This document shows, piece after piece, positions 10,364 through 21,269 of a stretch of DNA of 64,000 bases. Every line of letters starts with the position of its first letter. Positions within the stretch are counted from its first letter, which is position 1. The notes beneath the pieces are model-generated. The model was not told the origin of the DNA, did no database searches, and saw only the letters and a list, made by a program, of their open reading frames with translations. A program made the position numbers and the translations under genes. This DNA is from Crambe crambe (lineage: Eukaryota; Porifera; Demospongiae; Poecilosclerida; Crambeidae): NCBI GenBank assembly GCA_963924555.1, contig OZ004583.1, forward strand, positions 2,203,501 to 2,267,500, read 5' to 3'.

Positions 10364-12538
10364 TTAAAATACTTGGAGTCTGTTATTATTACAATCACAA
10401 ATATACAAAAAACCATCCTTATCAACATGCACTCCATATGGATGCCTAAATTCACCTCTGTTCTTCCCATATTGTCCAAATGAGGTCACATGCACCCCCA
10501 TAGTGGTATACACTTCAACATTCTGCTTTCCCCAGTTGGTCACGTAAATATATTCATCAGTGATACACACACCGGAAGGCTCCTTCAGCTCATTTTTTCC
10601 AAATGAGTAGAGGAATTCACCTCTCTTATTGAAGACTTGGATGCAAGGATTCTTAGTGATGACACTGAAATACAGGTTACCATATCTGTCAGAAGACATT
10701 CGATTGAATAATCCAGTACCTTCTTGAAGCGAAGCAAATTCCTTAACATACTTCAAACTTTTGGTGTAACACTCGATATTACCTTTAATTCCACACACGA
10801 TAACTTTATCTCCAACCACAATCAAATCGACATGTCCAGACTGTTTTCCAACTTGTTTTTTAGTAATTTTAGTCAGATTTTTATCTGATTTGTAAAGTGT
10901 ATTGCTCGCCCAATCGACAAAGTAAATATTATCTTCGCTGTCAACAGCCACACCATGGAGAAGTTGAAAGTTGTGGATATATCGTTTAATGCTTCTCAGC
11001 TTCTTTCCCTCCTTGTCCAACATCACAATGTCTCCCTCTCGTTCTGTCACAATCATCTCTCCCTTTGAATTGAAGGCTACATCAGTTGGAAGGTTCAGTC
11101 CAGGGATGATCTTGACAGGCTTGCCCAGTTTACTTGGATTGATGGAGACAAACACGGGGAAGGGACTACCAGTTACTTCCTGGCCATTCAGAGTGACAGT
11201 CAGTTCATGACGTCCACGAATGGTGGGTATGTACGAAATACGATATTCATTGCCTTCACTTCGATTGATGTTACACTTGATATTCGAATTATTTATCAGT
11301 GACTTCAATTGGCCTATGACATCACACTCTCGTTTGGTGCGTTTTCCATTAGTGAGTTTAGGTGTTAGGGAGAATTCACATTTTTTGTCGACTTCAATTC
11401 CTTCACCAACTACTGTACACTTTGTAGGATCAATGCTAAGAGAAATTATCTTTGCTTTAGTCTGACAGAGCTTCTTCAGGTCTTCATCACAGCTCACCTC
11501 CACCCCTATGTCCACCTCCTCCACTGGATCAAGACTCCTCCCTCTCTTGCAGTGCTGTTCAATCTCTCTGTCGATGCGACTCTTGATCTCAGCATGCATG
11601 CACATGATCTCGTCTCTTGTCGAATATTCCACACATTGTTCAGAGTATTTAATCACACTCTGGACAACTGCACAAGAAGTGGACAGACTCTTCTCCTGGC
11701 CAGACAGATGCTCCAACTTCTCCCTCACTTTCAATGCAGCCTCATTCAACAGTCTTTGCCTGCGATTCTCAAGGATCATTTGGAGCTCATCAAATGAGCT
11801 GTTGATATGCTCAGCCACAGAATCTCCCTGGGCCTCTATCTCGTGTTGTGTGGTTTGTATCTCCACCACAGCATGTGACAGCTTCACCTTCACTTTTCTC
11901 AACGGCTCCAAATCTTCCATCAGCTTCTTCTTCATCTTGGGAGCATACTCTTTCACGAACTCGTAGTTCTTACCCAAATGGTCCTTGATGGTGCAATCAT
12001 GACAGATGAGGAGGTTGCAGTCAAAGCAATACATCTTCATTGATTCATCATGATTTTTACACATCTGAAGTGGCGATTCTTCCATAATGATCTCTTTAGC
12101 TCTTTTTTTAAGCTCATCTAGAGAAGCAATCTTGTGGCCAGCAAACACTTTCATTCGATGATGTAGTTTGACACATTCTGAACATATGAACTGGGTACAC
12201 TGTCGACAGAAGGCTTCGGCCTTGTCCCCAGAACACATTTCACACTTGGCATCCACCTTACCATGAGCTCGTTTCAGCATGGAGTATAATTTTTTCATGT
12301 GATTGATCATGAAAGCTGTCGGGAGCTGATCTATGTTGCCCTGGGGAAGGATGGTGTCTTTACGACACTCGGGGCAAGAGAATGGGTTGTCAATACCAAT
12401 GTCCTGGATGCACTGCTTGCAGTAGTAGTGGCAACAAGGAAGAACCTTGGGTTCTGTGTAGTGATCGTGACAGATGGCACACATGATCTCCTTCTCAAGG
12501 TCTTCCACACTTTTCTCCACAACGTCTTTTTCAGTCAT
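10364..12538 (-). CDS. TRIM-NHL protein 1 (RING / B-box / coiled coil / filamin / NHL)
   Basis: A single-exon frame of 724 residues. In order: C3HC4 RING (CAIC ... CCHYYCKQC ... CPEC, about 20-60), B-box 1 (CEMC...CRQC), B-box 2 (CKNHDESMKMYCFDC), a coiled coil (about 200-330), a filamin-type Ig domain ending VTGSPFPVFVSINPSKLGKP, and an NHL beta-propeller to the C-terminus. Family knowledge: such proteins are cytoplasmic E3 ubiquitin ligases whose NHL surface binds RNA or protein. The ATG of MTEKD was chosen because it aligns with the start in the other copies; the frame extends nine codons further but only from a TTG. This copy is the most diverged of the five: its RING linker is shorter by several residues (QDIGIDNPF), and filamin KIA residues are missing. 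It stands head-to-head with a phosphotransferase remnant. Confidence 0.93.
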   Translation of the reverse strand: MTEKDVVEKSVEDLEKEIMCAICHDHYTEPKVLPCCHYYCKQCIQDIGIDNPFSCPECRKDTILPQGNIDQLPTAFMINHMKKLYSMLKRAHGKVDAKCEMCSGDKAEAFCRQCTQFICSECVKLHHRMKVFAGHKIASLDELKKRAKEIIMEESPLQMCKNHDESMKMYCFDCNLLICHDCTIKDHLGKNYEFVKEYAPKMKKKLMEDLEPLRKVKVKLSHAVVEIQTTQHEIEAQGDSVAEHINSSFDELQMILENRRQRLLNEAALKVREKLEHLSGQEKSLSTSCAVVQSVIKYSEQCVEYSTRDEIMCMHAEIKSRIDREIEQHCKRGRSLDPVEEVDIGVEVSCDEDLKKLCQTKAKIISLSIDPTKCTVVGEGIEVDKKCEFSLTPKLTNGKRTKRECDVIGQLKSLINNSNIKCNINRSEGNEYRISYIPTIRGRHELTVTLNGQEVTGSPFPVFVSINPSKLGKPVKIIPGLNLPTDVAFNSKGEMIVTEREGDIVMLDKEGKKLRSIKRYIHNFQLLHGVAVDSEDNIYFVDWASNTLYKSDKNLTKITKKQVGKQSGHVDLIVVGDKVIVCGIKGNIECYTKSLKYVKEFASLQEGTGLFNRMSSDRYGNLYFSVITKNPCIQVFNKRGEFLYSFGKNELKEPSGVCITDEYIYVTNWGKQNVEVYTTMGVHVTSFGQYGKNRGEFRHPYGVHVDKDGFLYICDCNNNRLQVF

Positions 12539-12780
12539 GTTGCAGGATGGTGAACTCAATACCAAACTAGAGCAAGGCGGGACAACTACAAAGAAAAGAG
12601 GATATGAAAAGGGGGCGGATTTAAAAGGGCGTGTCGCAGGGTCTCGGGAAATTTAGCTAGACTGTCATTTACCTAGTACTTAGTCCAACTCTTCAGTTTT
12701 CTCGCCCTAAAGTTTCTAGTACTGAAATAGGGGCGTGTCTCGAATAATACAGAGGGTGGGGCTCTTGGGGGTGGGGTCGG
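12539..12780 (-). promoter_or_regulatory. Upstream region shared by the TRIM genes
   Basis: The GGCGGGACAACTAC and ATGAAAAGGGGGCGGATTTA segments, and GAAATAGGGGCGTGTCTCGA (about 12724-12743), match the upstream regions of the TRIM genes at 22.5, 34.5, 47.1 and 61.4 kb. Conservation outside the coding frame suggests a shared 5' UTR and promoter. No TATA box is asserted. Confidence 0.45.
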
Positions 12781-13805
12781 ACTGTGCAAGTGGTTATTAG
12801 TAAACTTGTTACTGAACAAAGAGCTGAAATTTCCTTGTGGTGATGCAGAACCAGACACTCCTTCAGTCTCTTCCCCAACTCCCACAGATTGTGCACCTTT
12901 CCTCTGACCAAGGAGTCAGAATGAGTTTTGATCACTTAGCTAACTCTGCAAGCATGGGATTAAATTATATAACATCGGATAATAAAAGTGGTCTGGTGAT
13001 CAACCGGAGTGGTGGATACATCCCTGTTAGGAGTCTGAGCACCTGTTTGCAAAGCTAGAAATAGCTATCTCGTCACTGGACTGGTATGAAGATTTGAGCA
13101 GTTCAAACTTCTGCTAGACTAGTTACTGCTAAAAAGGTTATGCCATATCACTTTAGTCACTTTACTTCTCGTATCAGGACTATGGTTTGCAGGACACTCT
13201 CCATGTGAATCCATCTGACCTGATAGCTAGCTCTAAGATGGCCCAGGACGCAGGCAGGTTACCTTCTGATCTGGAGGAGGAGGGCTCAGAGACTGTGTGC
13301 CCCACCATTCCATAGAGTTTGTGGTCATGAAGACTTAGCTGCCCATTCATTTGCAGGTCATACAACCAAGGAAGTAGCTAACCATCCACCCATAAATTTC
13401 CAGTGTGATAAAACAGTTTCGTATTCATCTCCGCCTATGAGAACCTTTTCATGTCAGTTTGAGACATACCTGGTCTGGAGCAGGTGTTTGCGGCCATCAA
13501 GAGGTGTTGGTGCTCCTGTTTCACGTGATAAGGTGTCCCATGTCTTCAGGTGATGATGAATTCAGAGGTGAGTGTTGTGGGATTCTCCAGACATCCCCTC
13601 AAACCTCTCATGTCCAACACTGTACTGCTTGAACTGGAGGAGGGGCTAGTGAGTGGGGCAATGTGACAGGTATGGGGTAAGTGTACATAGTAGAGGTAGT
13701 ATTTTGCAAAGCATATAATTACCAGTATGAAAAATACCCTAAGAATAAGTGCATCTTTGCAACAGTATTAGTTTTCAATGTGACTGGCAATCATTTTCCC
13801 TCTTA
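12780..13805 (+). pseudogene. Phosphotransferase (PEP-synthase-like) remnant with an inverted first exon
   Basis: 13170-13690 aligns with exons 2-4 of the intact gene at 49.7 kb: DTLHVNPSDL, CAPPFHxxF, HSFAG, QFETYL, VFAAIKRCW and GFSRHPLKPLMSNTVLLE. There are many small deletions; for example the VAVRSS ATP-binding motif is lost and exon 3 is truncated. Intron material continues to about 13805. 12780-12905 matches exon 1 (the GGKAxNLWELGKRLKEC region) but in the opposite orientation. It is dead, and it preserves the head-to-head TRIM/phosphotransferase layout of the younger units. Confidence 0.8.
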
Positions 13806-13820
13806 GCTCATTAAGGTAAA

Positions 13821-13980
13821 GTGGGGCTATTCCGTAGGGTCAAATATTTTCAAAACTCCACGAGCTTACGAGCTCTATTTTGAAAGATGTATTCTACTAT
13901 TATAGTAGATTATATCCTCCAACATTGAGCTCAGAAGTCTCAGTAGTTTCAGAAATATTTGAACCTACGGAATAGCCCCG
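13821..13980. mobile_element. 160-bp MITE
   Basis: GGGGCTATTCCGTAGG followed by TCAAATATTT at the left end is repeated inverted at the right (AAATATTTGAACCTACGGAA, TAGCCCC). The interior is AT-rich with a short TACTATTATAGTA palindrome. No coding capacity. Confidence 0.75.
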
Positions 13981-14159
13981 TCGTTCGAAATAGCTCCATG
14001 TAAAAAGACACCAATCTGTTGACAGGTCAAGATGATCTCTGATCATCAACATAGAATCTCCCCCCTTTTCTGTATGAAACCATGGTCAACAAACATATAA
14101 TAATGGATCAAGGGTTGTGTAGAAGCTAGCTACAATCTTGGTTTCTTAGAGAGTAAAGT

Positions 14160-14840
14160 AGCAACACTAGAAAGTATGTATAGCTATATTGCTGAGGCTG
14201 AAGCTGAAGCATTCTAATCACTGGCTGCAGTGTTGATGTTAATAGGTACCTTTTTTCTGGGGAGTGTATCGTCTGGACATTGTCAAGGCTGAAGTTGAAA
14301 TATTCTGGTCACTACTGGCTGTGTGGTCAATGTACAAATATGCACAGACATGCACACATATAAGACTGTATGAGTACCGTAACCCTCGCACATGTGCTCG
14401 CTGAGAGTTAATGGTCCTTATTCCTTCCAAAAGATTTTGAATTATACTGACAATAATGTACTCTTGGCCAGTAGAGCAAGTATTGAAGTTGTGTGTAATT
14501 TATTATAGCAGACGTTTTAACTAGCTATTGTGTTTTATGTGCATGTTGAGGGTTAGCACTTCAGTGCTGTTCATTTCAGTTCCAGAGGAACAGTAGTGAG
14601 CACAAGAGGACTGAATATCGAGGATCACAAGTTGCCATGGTTGACAACAGATTCTATATCCACCCTATACAAACGAGTTTGAAGACCCTCACCATGATAT
14701 TAATTATTTATTCATCACCCTTTGACCCCTTCAATTATTGTGATAATGAATAATAATTTCATGTCTGTAAAAATTCCTTAACATAAAATTAATGATGTTT
14801 ATAACTATAGTTAATAGCATGTGTGCAAAAACTGAGTGTA
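14160..14840. repeat. Local duplication, paired with 16245-16815
   Basis: 14160-14640 and 16245-16640 share long near-identical stretches (for example AGTGTATCGTCTGGACATTG, CACTACTGGCTGTGTGGTCA). Both lie just downstream of a truncated TRIM copy, so the TRIM 3' halves and this flank were duplicated together. Nothing coding is seen; 13990-14160 is unremarkable. Confidence 0.75.
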
Positions 14841-15795
14841 TTAAAATATTTGGAGTCTTTTATTACTACCATCACAAACATACAACAAACCATCCTTATC
14901 AACATTCACTCCACGTGGACTACAAAAGTCACCTTCATTACGACCATACTGTCCAAATGAGGTCACACGCTCCCCCTTGGTGGTGTATACTTTTGTATTG
15001 TGTTTGTCACAGTTGGTCACATAAACATATTCATCAGTTACACACAGACCAGAAGGTGAACTCAACTCTTTCCTGCCAAATGAGTGGAGGACTTCACCTC
15101 TATTACTGAGGACTTGAATGCAAGGATTCTTGTTAACGACACTGACATACAGGTTACCATGTTTGTCAGAAGACATTCGATTGAATGTTCCTGTGCCTTT
15201 TTGATGAGAAACGATTTCCCTAACGTACTCCAGTTCTGTAGTGTATACCTTGATAGTACCATGATTATCACGTTCAGTCACCATGACTTCATCTCCAACC
15301 ACAGTCACACCTCGATGTCCAGGCTGTTGTCCTACTTGTTTTGCAGTAACTTTGGTCATGTTCTTATTTGACTTGTAGATTGTACTACTGTCCCAATCAA
15401 CAAAATAAATGCTGTCTTCTTTGTCCACTGCTACACTATATGGATATTTGAACTTGTATTCTGATTGTTTGATGCTTTTCAGCTTCTTTCCCTCCTTATC
15501 CAACATCACCACATCTCTATTTGACTCGGTCACAATCATCTCTCCCTTTGAATTGAAGGCTACATCAGTTGGATAGTTCAATCCAGGGATGATCTTAACA
15601 GGCTTGCCCAGCTTACTTGGATGGATGGAGATAAACACAGGGAAGGGACTACTGGCTACTTCCTGGCCATTCACGGTGACAGTCAGTTCATGACGTCCAC
15701 GAACAGTGGGTGTGTACGAAATACGATATTCATTGCCTTCACTTCGATCGATGTTACACATGACATTCGAATCATTCATCAGTGACTTCAATTGA
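14841..15795 (-). pseudogene. Truncated TRIM-NHL copy: filamin end plus complete NHL
   Basis: An open frame runs from SLMNDSNVMCNIDRSEGNEY through the filamin domain end and all NHL blades to CDGSNKRLQIF. It stops abruptly at the 5' side at about 15795, where sequence changes to unrelated DNA and then a phosphotransferase fragment. RING, B-boxes and coiled coil are absent and no good ATG opens the frame, so it is classed as a truncated duplicate. Its NHL is almost the same as that of the 16.8-kb copy, including the variable SNR triplet in blade 1. A spliced fusion to other 5' sequence cannot be excluded. Confidence 0.8.
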
Positions 15796-15834
15796 ATACT
15801 TGGTAACTTGGTAACAGTTATGGAATTGGTTGTG

Positions 15835-16055
15835 ATGTTACCTGAAAGAATAGTATTCCTGAAGAAGAATAGGGTGCATCTTTGCTTAGTTTACAACTTT
15901 CAACCTGACCTCTCATTAGCACTTCTTTCCCCCAGATCGACAGGTATCTTATTCTGTACTGCTGCTAGCTTGCAAAGAAGCCGTGTGTGTGAGTGGGGAG
16001 GAGAACCTCCAGAAGAGTCCCTCCTTAGTGATGAGGAGGAGCATGACAGGGAGTT
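15835..16055 (+). pseudogene. Phosphotransferase exon-5 fragment
   Basis: AAGAATAGGGTGCATCTTTG, then a shortened intron end, AAAGAAGCCGTG, GGAGGAGAACCTCCAGAAGA and GTCCCTCCTTAGTGATGAGG match the intron 4/exon 5 region of the intact gene (about 50810-51040; the EENLQKSPSLSDEE segment). It is broken by deletions. The fragment lies head-to-head with the truncated TRIM copy. Confidence 0.7.
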
Positions 16056-16056
16056 G

Positions 16057-16112
16057 TAGCCTCGTACCCAGGCTCTCTCTCAATTTAAAACAAGAGCCTG
16101 GGTACGAGGCTA
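16057..16112. repeat. Perfect 20-bp hairpin
   Basis: TAGCCTCGTACCCAGGCTCT is followed 16 bp later by its exact reverse complement, which could be a very short MITE or its solo ends. It is placed exactly at the end of the phosphotransferase fragment. Confidence 0.8.
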
Positions 16113-16814
16113 GAGGAGTTGATGGCTAAGTGAGTGATGTAAAAGATTAATTACTGTGATTTATATACTTTCAATGTCTCCATTAACATATTTTGTGATC
16201 ATATATGGAAATGGAATCGATTGTGATGTTACCTGGCAACTTGGTAGCTAAGACTGAAGTAGAAGCATTCTAATCACTCACTACTGGCTGCAGTGTCGAT
16301 GTAATACTTTTTTTCTGGGAAGTGTATCGTCTGGACATTGTTGAGGTTGAAGTGAAATGTTCTGGTCACTACTGGCTGTGTGGTCAATGTACAGACATGC
16401 ACAGACATGCACACAAATAAGACTGCATGAATACCGTAACCCTGCTCGCTGAGGGTTAATGGTCCTTATTCCATCCCAAAGATTTTAATTACATGAATTA
16501 TACTGACAATAATGTACTCTTGGCCAGTAGAGCAAGTATTGTAATTTTATTATAGACTATTAACTAGCTATTGTGCTTTATGTGCATGTTGAGGGTTAGC
16601 ACTTCAGTGCATGCTTTTCATTTTATTTCAGCAATCACAAGAGGCTAGTATGGTTGACAGCAGATTCAATATACACCCTACGAGAGTTGACTCTTACCAT
16701 GATTTTGATTGCACCATTTGACCCAATTATTGTGATATCTGTAAAAATTTCTTTACATAAAATTAATGATGTTTACAACTATAGTTAATAGCATGTGTGC
16801 AAAAATTAAGTGTA

Positions 16815-18605
16815 TTAAAATATTTGGAGTCTTTTATTATTACCATCACAAACATACAACTAACCATCCTTATCAACATTCACTCCACGTGGACTATAAA
16901 AGTCACCTTCATCGCGACCATACTGTCCAAATGAGGTCACATGCTTCCCCTTGGTGGTGTATACTTCTATATTGTGTTTGTCCCAGGTGGCCACATAAAC
17001 ATATTCATCAGTTACACACACACCATAAGGTGAACTCAACTCTTTCCTGCCAAATGAGTGGAGGACTTCACCTCTATTACTGAGGACTTGAATGCAAGGA
17101 TTCTTGTTAACAACACTGACATACAGGTTACCATGTTTGTCAGATGACATTCGATCGAATGTTCCTGTGCCTTTTTGATGAGAAATGATTTCCCTAACGT
17201 ACTCCAGTTCTGTAGTGTATACCTTGATAGTACCATGATTATCACGTTCAGTCACCATGACTTCATTTACAACCACAGTCACATCTCGATGTCCAGACTG
17301 TTGTCCAACTTGTTTTGCAGTAACTTTGGTCATGTTCTTATTTGACTTGTAGATTGTACTACTGTCCCAATCAACAAAATAAATGCTGTCTTCTTTGTCC
17401 ACTGCTACACTATATGGATATTTGAACTTGTATTCTGATTGTTTGATGCTTTTCAGCTTCTTTCCCTCCTTATCCAACATCACCACATCTCTATTTGACT
17501 CGGTCACAATCATCTCTCCCTTTGAATTGAAGGCTACATCAGTTGGATAGTTCAATCCAGGGATGATCTTAACAGGCTTGCCCAGCTTACTTGGATGGAT
17601 GGAGACAAACACAGGGAAGGGACTACTGGCTACTTCCTGGCCATTCACGGTGACAGTCAGTTCATGACGTCCACGAATGGTGGGTGTGTACGAAATACGA
17701 TATTCATTGCCTTCACTTCGATCGATGTTACACTTGACATTCGAATCATTCATCGGTGACTTCAATTGGCCTGTGACGGCACATTCTTGTTCAATGTGTT
17801 TTCCATTAGTGAGTTTAGGTGTTAGGGAGAATTCACATTTTTTGTCGACTTCAGCAATTTTGATTCCTTCACCAACTACTGTACACTTTGTAGGATCAAT
17901 GCTAAGAGAAATTATCTTTGCTTTAGTCTGACAAAGCTTCTTCAAGTCTTCATCACAGCTCACCTCCACCCCTATGTCCACCTCTTCCACTGGATCCAGA
18001 CTCCTCCCTTCCTTGCAGTGCTCTTCAATCTCTCTGTCGATGCGACTCTTGATCTCAGCATGTATGCACATGATCTCGTCTCTCGTCGATTGTTTCACAC
18101 ATTGTTCAGTGTATTCAATCACACTCTGGACGACTGCACAAGAAGTGGACAGACTCTTCTCCTGGCCAGAGAGATGCTCCAACTTCTCCCTCACTTTCAA
18201 TGCAGCCTCTTTCAACAATCTTTGCCTGCGATTCTCAAGTATTTTTTGGAGTTCATCAAAAGAGGTGTTGATGTGGTCAGCCACAGAATCTCCCTGGGCC
18301 TCTATCTCGTGTTGTGTGGTTTGTATCTCCTCCACAGCATGTGACAGCTCCACCTTCATTTTTCTCAAAGGCTCCAAATATGCCACCAGCTTCTTCTTCA
18401 TCTCGGGGGCACACTCCTTCATAAATTCATGGTTGTGACCTGAATGGTCCTTGATGGTGCAATCACGACAGATGAGAAGGCTGCAGTCAAAGCAGTAAAT
18501 CTTCTTCGGTTCGTCATGCTTTTTACACATCTGAAGTGGCGATTCTTCCATAGCGATCTCTTTAACTCCTCGTCTAATAGCTAAAGAAGCAATCTTGTGG
18601 CCAGC
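16815..18605 (-). pseudogene. TRIM-NHL copy lacking RING and B-box 1, with a late nonsense codon
   Basis: The frame is open from MEESPLQMCKKHDEPKKIYC (B-box 2, from 18551) through coiled coil, filamin domain and NHL, then meets a TAG at 16860-16862. There the other copies read TTG (Leu in DKDGLLYVCD). The last NHL strand (YVCDGNNKRLQIF region) is therefore untranslated. The 5' side is cut at about 18605, just after the HKIA region, so RING and B-box 1 are gone. The rest is very well preserved, meaning the truncation is recent. A product starting at B-box 2 could be made but would lack ligase activity; it is called a pseudogene on balance. Confidence 0.8.
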
Positions 18606-18798
18606 AATAAGCGTGTTGGGAATTTTTCAACGTCACTATACGTCACAGTTTAATAATACGGAAATAATTCTATTATTACGTGTACGTGTGTAACAAATTT
18701 TTTAATTTGGGAATAGTTTATGGGGTCAAAGGTCACCAGGTCGCGCATGCTCAAAAAACTTAGAAAATCTCTGATGCCAGATTCCAGCAACTTTTGTT

Positions 18799-19043
18799 TT
18801 GAAGTCTAGTAAGCTCAGCATTGACTTTTCGGCACCTCCTTTATCTGTTCATGGTCTAAAAAGCCTTCTGTTTGCAGGTGAAGCTTGGAACTTAATAGTG
18901 TCAGAATTCTTAGCAACAGGTCAAAGGTCACAACTCTAGCCGTGCCAATCAAGTTCCAAGCTTCACCTACAAACAGAAGGCTTTTGAGACCATAAACAGA
19001 TAAAGGAAGTGCCTAAATTAATGCTGAGCTTACTAGACTTCAA
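18799..19043. mobile_element. ~245-bp foldback element
   Basis: GAAGTCTAGTAAGCTCAGCA at about 18801 is inverted at about 19020-19040, and the arms include AGCCTTCTGTTTGCAGGTGA and CAAGCTTGG-type segments. The loop is near 18895-18950. 18605-18800 and 19044-19535 contain no gene I can name. Confidence 0.7.
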
Positions 19044-19535
19044 CAGTCTACGGAAATTTAATTACGCGATGACGTCACGCCGGAAGTTATAATATTGATT
19101 CCGGAAGTATCACTAATTTATCGTCTTTCTTCAGTGCCATTCTTGTTTTTCTGTATTTGAAGAAAGAGAAAATCACTTCAAGCTTCAGTCAAAAGGTAGG
19201 GAAGTAGGTTACCATTGTGTTTGTGCTGCCTACATAATTCCTCAGTAAAATATGCGTTGAAGTACGTAGTGTAGCTTAACCATTATGTTCATGTTTACAA
19301 TAAGGACTATCTTTTTTCAAGAAAGAAGCTTGGACACAAAAGGTCTTAATGTCATTTCACACCCTATTGCATGTAGAAGTTATATACACAATTGTAGCAT
19401 GTAGCATGCTCTATTCAGCAAATGGCCCACCCTCCAATATAGCTAACTTATGAAACAACATCAATAATATCGGTGTATAGAAGGCTATTATTAGTCACTT
19501 TCTTGCTCTGAGTCACAAAAACATGGCTTAGAATT

Positions 19536-20289
19536 TCATTGATCATCTTCAATGTCTTCTTCATCACTTGTTTCAGCCATTTCCTTTTTATTGTCATTCA
19601 TTTCTTCCAGTTCCATGTGATGAAGATCTTCATCTTTCTGTTCCTGGTGATATGTGTTAGCACACCCAGTGCATTGGCAACCAGGGCCACATTTGCTATG
19701 GTTTTTTCTGTATTTGCATCTCAGTGTTGTGCAACCTGTTTTCACTTGCAGCCTTTCAAGACATACTCAAGTCTTCTATTGGCCTTGGCAATGTTGCCAT
19801 CGGTGTCCCACACCACATCAAGTTTTCCATTTTCCCTTTTCCATCCATACTCAACAAGTGCTGCATCATAATAATTAGCTATATAGAATGGGCAGTGAGC
19901 TAGCAATCTTATAAATGTAGCTAGCTACAATGAAGCTGCATGCAATCAACCAAATATAATATAGGTTTGCCCCAAGCTGCATAGCTATGTACATACTACA
20001 TACCTGGTAACTCAATCAGTTGCCAAGTGACACAACTCCAAAACCCATAGACATTTATGCCAGTGGAGCCTCAGTGCATCATTTGTAGGAACATTATGAC
20101 TCTCTAGATCTGCCTTCATCCATACTCTTCTTTGAATAATGTCTAGCCACTCCTTACGTTCAACAACTTGAACTGAAAGACGATTGCGAGTATCATTGCA
20201 TGCCACGGCTCCTAAATTATTCAATATCTTCACCAGCTCAAGACTACCTCCATGACAAAGGATCATAGGTGTAGGAAGGAGTTTGGAAG

Positions 20290-20325
<36 letters not shown>

Positions 20326-20640
20326 GGGCAAATGTAATACTGTGAGACTGTAACAAGTGTGCATGCACCTTGCAAAACTAGGTACATATTTACCATGCTC
20401 TCTGTTGTCATATTTATTATTATGCCTCAAAAAGAACCAAAATAGATTGTGGAATGTGAGGGGGTAATGCCCTCCTTGCCCCCCTCCCCCCTTTCCTACA
20501 CCTATCACAGTTATCATGCCACATCTAGATATGATGGAATTTTCATGAGAGGAAAGCTCACTCACCACACTCTCCATGCTTGTATACATACTTGACATGC
20601 TGCTTGTGGGTTTTGCCTGCTCAAACACAACCTTGGAGTG
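19536..20640 (-). pseudogene. Transposon-type protein with C-terminal CXC (tesmin-like) zinc domain
   Basis: Reading right to left: SELSSHENSIISRCGMI, an inserted element, LCHGGSLELVKILNNLGAVA, RKEWLDIIQRRVWMKADLES, a stretch with ALRLHWHKCLWVLELC, then LVEYGWKRENGKLDVVWDTD, NRRLEYVLKGC and, after a one-base frameshift, KTGCTTLRCKYRKNHSKC GPGCQCTGCANTY. The closing Cys-rich block is a CXC-type zinc motif. I recall the chain HWxxxxWV ... EYGW ... WDT ... LLKGCxCKTGC from many repetitive invertebrate predicted proteins, so a mobile origin is likely; that recollection was not checked. The frameshift near 19742 and the insertion at 20267 make it non-functional. Confidence 0.6.
20267..20503. mobile_element. 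MITE with a poly-G tract, inserted in the CXC protein remnant
   Basis: AGGTGTAGGAAGG at the left is inverted at the right (CTTTCCTACACCT), each followed inward by a G-rich or C-rich tract. The left tract is an uninterrupted run of 34 G (20291-20324), which may be length-unstable or a sequencing artefact. Removing the element brings the interrupted protein pieces together. Confidence 0.65.
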
Positions 20641-20654
20641 CTTGAGTTATAAGA

Positions 20655-21125
20655 CTACATTGCTAAAAAGCTTGTAACAGTGACTACAGATGGTACTTGA
20701 TGCAGTGAGTGCTGATGTTTCAATACATATGGTGGTAAGATACGAGTTAACCAGGTCTGGTTCAGGGCAATGTCTGGTGTGCATTTTGGTTTGCTGTTGC
20801 AGGATGAGCATGCATGGCTGCGGGGCATATAGTGCATTTTGCATGTAGGTATAATGACCCTTGCACAGTGGGGTGTCCTGCTCAGAACCAGAGATAATAT
20901 GCTTCCCAAGTATATGGATTGAAGGGATGTTGGTGAAGCCATCTGTGTTTGTCTGTATGTATCCTCATTATACCCAGCCACCCCACAGTATCCCTTCTTG
21001 CTAGTAAGTTTGTCTCTCCATCTGGGGTTGAAATTATTGGTGCCTACATTTCTGGTGGCTTGTCTATAACATGCATGGCATACAGACAAGCCATACAGAC
21101 ATACATACAGGACATACTTTTCCAT
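20655..21125 (-). other. Unrecognised open frame, 156 codons
   Basis: An open minus-strand stretch lies upstream of the CXC-protein remnant. It contains Cys-rich parts (HACSSCNSKPKCTPDIALNQ) but no domain I recognise. It could be more of the same mobile-element protein. Support is weak: no homologous second copy is in the window. Confidence 0.2.
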
Positions 21126-21269
21126 GCAGGAACAAACCAGCTCAAATAGTAGCTATATTGTGGATAATAAAGAGAGCTATGATGAACTCTTAAATAAATA
21201 AGTAGCTATTATATATAATAGCTAGCTAAGTAGTCTGGTGCAGCCAGCCCCAAGCACTTTCGGAACTCC

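Noticed and set aside
11508..11966. Plus-strand open frames (STSSTGSRLLP... type) present over each TRIM gene
   Set aside because: They recur in all copies only because they are antisense to the conserved coiled-coil coding sequence; no start context or domain.
12539..12565. Nine-residue N-terminal extension MVLSSPSCN of some TRIM copies
   Set aside because: It would need a TTG start, and a stop or divergence occurs there in other copies; the conserved ATG follows.
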